Of a DNA stretch of 64,000 bases, positions 60,452-64,000 are shown in pieces (position 1 is the first letter of the stretch; the number at the start of each line of letters is the position of its first letter). The notes below the pieces were generated by a model. It was not told the DNA's origin. It did not search any database and was given only the letters and a program-made list of their open reading frames with translations. The DNA is from an uncultured Blautia sp. (GTDB lineage: Bacteria; Bacillota; Clostridia; Lachnospirales; Lachnospiraceae), in contig CAKRPO010000008.1 in the NCBI GenBank assembly GCA_934378195.1, positions 1 through 64,000 of the forward strand, given 5' to 3'. The position numbers and the translations under genes were made by a program.

Positions 60452-61033
60452 ATGGAGACACCAATCATTGCTCAGTACTATAAAGAGACAGAGCCTGAAA
60501 AACGTAAAAAATTGCTGGATCAGGCAATAGAATCCGGCGAGGAACAGGATGCAAATGAAATCCGCAAAGAGATCTGGGAGGCACGCTATAAAGGAACTAC
60601 CAATGAAGGCGGACTTGCTGACGGATATCTGAAACTGTGGATGACACTGGAATTTAATCGAAATGCCGGTCACAAAATATTTGGAGCTGGAAGAGCACAG
60701 AAAGAAATCCTCAGAGAACTGGATGATGTGAAATTCCGTGAGATCCGAAATAAAAGTGCACTTCATGAGGAACTTCTTTATAAAGAATGCAAACAGCTTG
60801 TCAAATTTTATATGGATCTCTGTGAAAAAGACAAAAATTATAACAGTGTACTTTGCGGACTTGTCACAATTAAGAAAGACAGTGCTGTAGCAAAACTGAA
60901 AAGAGATATCTACGAAACTACGATTCGTCTTCCGCAGGAACTTGGTCTTGAGAAGGAACTGGATCTTGTTTCAAAGGCAGCCCGTGAAGTCTATGAACTC
61001 CAGTTTCCGGATGAAGGCGGAATGCCGGAATAA
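60452..61033 (+). CDS. Conserved Lachnospiraceae protein of unknown function (possibly DUF6553)
   Basis: A 193-residue soluble, highly charged, mostly helical protein: METPIIAQYYKETEPEKRKK, then a central NRNAGHKIFGAGRAQKEI and a C-terminal AAREVYELQFPDEGG. No catalytic motif, signal peptide or membrane helix is seen. I associate the pattern weakly with DUF6553. AAAGGAGAAGG precedes the ATG. It lies alone between the queA hairpin and the peptidase gene. Confidence 0.7.
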   Translation: METPIIAQYYKETEPEKRKKLLDQAIESGEEQDANEIRKEIWEARYKGTTNEGGLADGYLKLWMTLEFNRNAGHKIFGAGRAQKEILRELDDVKFREIRNKSALHEELLYKECKQLVKFYMDLCEKDKNYNSVLCGLVTIKKDSAVAKLKRDIYETTIRLPQELGLEKELDLVSKAAREVYELQFPDEGGMPE

Positions 61034-61084
61034 ATAAAGTATATTAAGAAATACTATAGATACTATGTAAAAACGGAGGCAACA

Positions 61085-64000
61085 ATGAATTTAGACAATT
61101 TAAGCGCATATAAACTTGTCAGAAAAGAGAATCTCAGTGATATTCGCTCTACAGGTTATTTGCTTCGACATATCAAAACAGGGGCAAGAATCATGGTGAT
61201 CGAAAATGATGATGAAAACAAGGTTTTCAATATCGCCTTTCGTACTCCGCCAAAGAACAGCACTGGTGTTGCACATATTCTGGAACACAGTGTACTTTGC
61301 GGTTCCAGAGATTTTCCGCTGAAAGATCCTTTTGTAGAACTGGTAAAGGGTTCTTTAAATACGTTTCTAAATGCAATGACTTATCCGGACAAAACCTGTT
61401 ATCCAGTGGCAAGCTGCAATGATCAGGATTTTCAGAATCTGATGCACGTCTATCTGGATGCCGTATTTTATCCGAACATTTATAAGAAAGAAGAGATCTT
61501 TCGACAGGAAGGCTGGAGTTATCATCTGGAAAAATCAGAAGGACCTCTGACTTATAATGGTGTTGTGTATAATGAAATGAAAGGGGCGTTTTCTTCTCCT
61601 GACGATGTATTGGAAAGAGACATTATGAATTCCCTCTTCCCGGACATTACTTACGGATGTGAATCTGGAGGTGATCCTGAAAATATCCCGGATCTGTCTT
61701 ACGAAGAATTCCTTGATTTCCACAGAACCTATTATCATCCTTCCAACAGTTATATCTATCTGTATGGAAACATGGATATGAAAGAAAAGCTTGCTTTCAT
61801 CGATCAGAAATATCTTTCTGTCTTTGATAGCCTACAGGTTGATTCTGAAATCCATGAACAGCAGCCATTTGATAAAATGCATGATCTGGTAATGGAATAC
61901 CCGGTTGCTGAGAGTGAGAGTGAAGAAAACAATTCTTACCTTGCATACAGCGTTGTGACTGGAAATGCTCTGGATGTTCTGAGAAGCACTGCATTTGATG
62001 TACTGGACTATGCACTTTTGAGTACACCGGGAGCACCTCTTAAGAAGGCACTTCTGGATGCAGGAATCGGTTCCGATGTATATGGCTCCTATGAAGATGG
62101 TATCCGTCAGACATATTTTGATATTGTTGCCAAGGGTGCAGATGCTTCCAGAAAAGAAGAATTTGTTTCCATTATCCGTAAGGTGCTTACCGAAACAGTG
62201 GAGAAAGGCATTGATCCGAAGGCTCTGGAAGCCGGAATCAACTGCATGGAATTCCGTTACAGAGAAGCTGATTTTGCTTCTTATCCAAAGGGACTGATCT
62301 ATGGCCTGGATATTCTGGACAACTGGCTCTATGATGATGAACACCCATTCGCACAGGTTCAGCTGATCCCTGTATTTGAAAAATTAAAAGAACTAAAAAA
62401 TCAGGGCTACTTTGAAGAACTGATTCGGAAATATTTACTGGACAATCCACATGGATCCATCCTGACCCTGAATCCATCCAGAGGTCTGACTGCCAGAAAG
62501 GCAAAAGCACTGGAAGAAAAGCTTGCTTCTTATCTTGCATCTCTTTCCGAAGAAGAAAAGAGAAAACTGGTACAGCAGACATTGGCCCTTGAACAATATC
62601 AGGAAGCACCGGAAGACCCGGAAGCTGCCAAATGTATCCCTATGCTGAAGAGAGAAGATATCCGAAAAGAGATCACACCATTTACCAATGAAGCTCTCGA
62701 TGTAGATGGAAGTCTGTTTCTGTATCATGAAGTTCCGACAAATGGAATCGGATATCTGGATCTGATGTTTGACCTGAAAGATCTTGCCGAAGAAAAGATT
62801 CCATATCTGGGCCTTTTGAAATCCGTATTGGGATATGTAGATACAGCTCATTATACGTATGGCGAGCTGACAAATGAGATCAATGCACAGACAGGTGGGA
62901 TCATGTGTGGTGTAGAAGTCTTTGATCGTGCCGATTCTGTGGATGCATTCAGTGCTTTCTTTTCTGTAAGAGGCAAAGTTATGTATCCAAAGACAGACGT
63001 CCTGTTCAAAATGCTCCGTGAGATGCTCAATACGTCAAGCCTTGAAAATACCAAACGACTTCATGAGATTATTTCACAGGTGAAATCAAGAGCCCAGTCC
63101 AGTCTGGTGAGCGCGGGTCATTCCACCGCTGTCCTCCGTGCAGCATCTTACAGTTCTCCGATGGCAGCTTTTCAGGACAAAATGGCGGGAATCGCTTATT
63201 ATCAGTTTATCGAAAAACTGGACAAAGAATTTGAAGAACGCAAGGATAATCTTGTAAAGAAACTTTCTGTACTCATGCAGGAAATCCTCCGTCCGGAATA
63301 CTTAAGTGTCAGCTACACCGGAGAAAGAAATTCTCTTACAGATGTACAGAAGCAGATAAAAGCCCTGAAGCAGACACTACATCAGGAATCAGTGAGTGTA
63401 CAGCATCAGGATATTGTGTGTGTAAAGAATAACGAAGGATTTACTACCTCCGGCCAGGTTCAGTATGTGGCACAGGCAGGAAACTTCCGCAAAAAAGGAT
63501 ATGAATACACCGGTGCACTGAATATCCTGAAAGTTGCACTGAGCTACGATTATCTCTGGACCAACATCCGTGTCAAAGGCGGTGCCTACGGCTGTATGAG
63601 TGGATTCAAACACAGTGGTGAGAGTTTCTTTGTTTCCTATCGTGATCCGCATCTGAAACGTACGCTGGATGTATACAGGGGCATTCCGGAATATGTACGC
63701 ACATTCCATGCAGACGAAAGAGAAATGACCAAATATATCATCGGAACAATCAGCGGCAAAGATGTGCCACGCACTCCAAAGATGCAGGGAGCAATTTCCA
63801 GAAGTGCGTGGTTCTGCGGAATCACAGAAGAAATGGCTCAGAAAGAGCGTGACGAGATTCTGAATGCAAAAGATACCGATATTCAGGCACTGGCTCCTCT
63901 GATCGAAGCGATTCTTTCCGGCAATACTGTCTGCGTTGTCGGAAGTGAGCCGGCGATCGAGAAAGAAAAAGAACTGTTTGATACCGTTCTTCCTCTGATC
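61085..64000 (+). CDS. M16C-family zinc peptidase (PreP/Cym1-like, insulinase family), 3' partial
   Basis: 972 codons are open to the right edge with no stop. The inverted zinc motif HxxEH is HILEH at residues 64-68, and a downstream glutamate in NEMKGAF (about 162) can be the third ligand. It follows the M16C pattern of four domains in one chain: two homologous halves joined by a helical linker. The C-terminal half has RVKGGAYGCMSGF. Usual family length is about 970-975, so only a few residues are missing. GGAGG lies 5 bases before the ATG. No signal peptide, so it probably degrades peptides in the cytoplasm. Confidence 0.9.
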   Translation, partial: MNLDNLSAYKLVRKENLSDIRSTGYLLRHIKTGARIMVIENDDENKVFNIAFRTPPKNSTGVAHILEHSVLCGSRDFPLKDPFVELVKGSLNTFLNAMTYPDKTCYPVASCNDQDFQNLMHVYLDAVFYPNIYKKEEIFRQEGWSYHLEKSEGPLTYNGVVYNEMKGAFSSPDDVLERDIMNSLFPDITYGCESGGDPENIPDLSYEEFLDFHRTYYHPSNSYIYLYGNMDMKEKLAFIDQKYLSVFDSLQVDSEIHEQQPFDKMHDLVMEYPVAESESEENNSYLAYSVVTGNALDVLRSTAFDVLDYALLSTPGAPLKKALLDAGIGSDVYGSYEDGIRQTYFDIVAKGADASRKEEFVSIIRKVLTETVEKGIDPKALEAGINCMEFRYREADFASYPKGLIYGLDILDNWLYDDEHPFAQVQLIPVFEKLKELKNQGYFEELIRKYLLDNPHGSILTLNPSRGLTARKAKALEEKLASYLASLSEEEKRKLVQQTLALEQYQEAPEDPEAAKCIPMLKREDIRKEITPFTNEALDVDGSLFLYHEVPTNGIGYLDLMFDLKDLAEEKIPYLGLLKSVLGYVDTAHYTYGELTNEINAQTGGIMCGVEVFDRADSVDAFSAFFSVRGKVMYPKTDVLFKMLREMLNTSSLENTKRLHEIISQVKSRAQSSLVSAGHSTAVLRAASYSSPMAAFQDKMAGIAYYQFIEKLDKEFEERKDNLVKKLSVLMQEILRPEYLSVSYTGERNSLTDVQKQIKALKQTLHQESVSVQHQDIVCVKNNEGFTTSGQVQYVAQAGNFRKKGYEYTGALNILKVALSYDYLWTNIRVKGGAYGCMSGFKHSGESFFVSYRDPHLKRTLDVYRGIPEYVRTFHADEREMTKYIIGTISGKDVPRTPKMQGAISRSAWFCGITEEMAQKERDEILNAKDTDIQALAPLIEAILSGNTVCVVGSEPAIEKEKELFDTVLPLI

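Overview
The window is a dense, low-to-moderate GC stretch of chromosome from a strictly anaerobic Firmicute, most likely a gut Lachnospiraceae (Blautia, Dorea or Mediterraneibacter type). The evidence is strong AGGAGG ribosome sites with some TTG/GTG starts, a T-box leader, pta-ackA acetate formation, a tetrapyrrole operon that stops at uroporphyrinogen III/precorrin-2, and clostridial families such as the ACT/UPF0210 pair, a rhomboid-like zinc-ribbon protein and a BMP-type protein without a signal peptide. Nearly all genes are on the + strand; aroC and tmcAL are the exceptions. Both edge genes are partial.

Layout: 1-3.1 kb, anaerobic glycerol-3-phosphate dehydrogenase-like trio (GlpA-like, GlpB-like, DUF1667). 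3.1-9.8 kb, hemA-sirC-hemC-cobA/hemD-hemB-hemL, a complete route from glutamyl-tRNA to precorrin-2/sirohydrochlorin, feeding B12 or siroheme. 9.8-15.7 kb, lactonase-like protein, aroC (-), CorA transporter, rhomboid-like protein, lysA. 15.7-24.3 kb, tRNA-Leu(CAA), ftsH, a zinc-finger membrane protein, polA, coaE, walJ, and the ACT/UPF0210 pair. 24.3-28.7 kb, an orphan winged-helix regulator, then a tryptophan T-box controlling trpXYZ. 28.7-32.6 kb, tmcAL (-) and pta-ackA. 32.7-41.1 kb, a LacI-controlled sugar module: substrate-binding protein, ATPase, two permeases, GATase1-like protein, RpiB-type isomerase and PfkB kinase. 41.1-55.5 kb, yceD-rpmF, MATE, ABC-F, plsX-rnc-smc-ftsY, ilvA, a ParB-like/BMP fusion and a phosphoesterase. 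55.6-64 kb, ylxM-ffh-rpsP-khpA-rimM-trmD-queA, a conserved unknown gene and a PreP-type peptidase running off the edge.

Regulation is unusually readable. There are several consensus promoters with 17-bp spacers, and two identical 14-bp LacI-type operators bracket the LacI gene. A T-box carries a TGG specifier before trpXYZ, and a promoter is embedded in the ftsH terminator.

The most unexpected items are: a single 32-nt sequence with the architecture of a type I-C CRISPR repeat in the rpsP-khpA intergenic region, with no array or cas genes in the window; a pair of near-identical 49-bp palindromic elements 13.6 kb apart in opposite orientation; a cytoplasmic ParB-like/BMP fusion; a sugar module of unknown substrate; and a rhomboid-fold protein lacking the protease residues but carrying a zinc ribbon. 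All functional calls rest on reading motifs; no database search was run.
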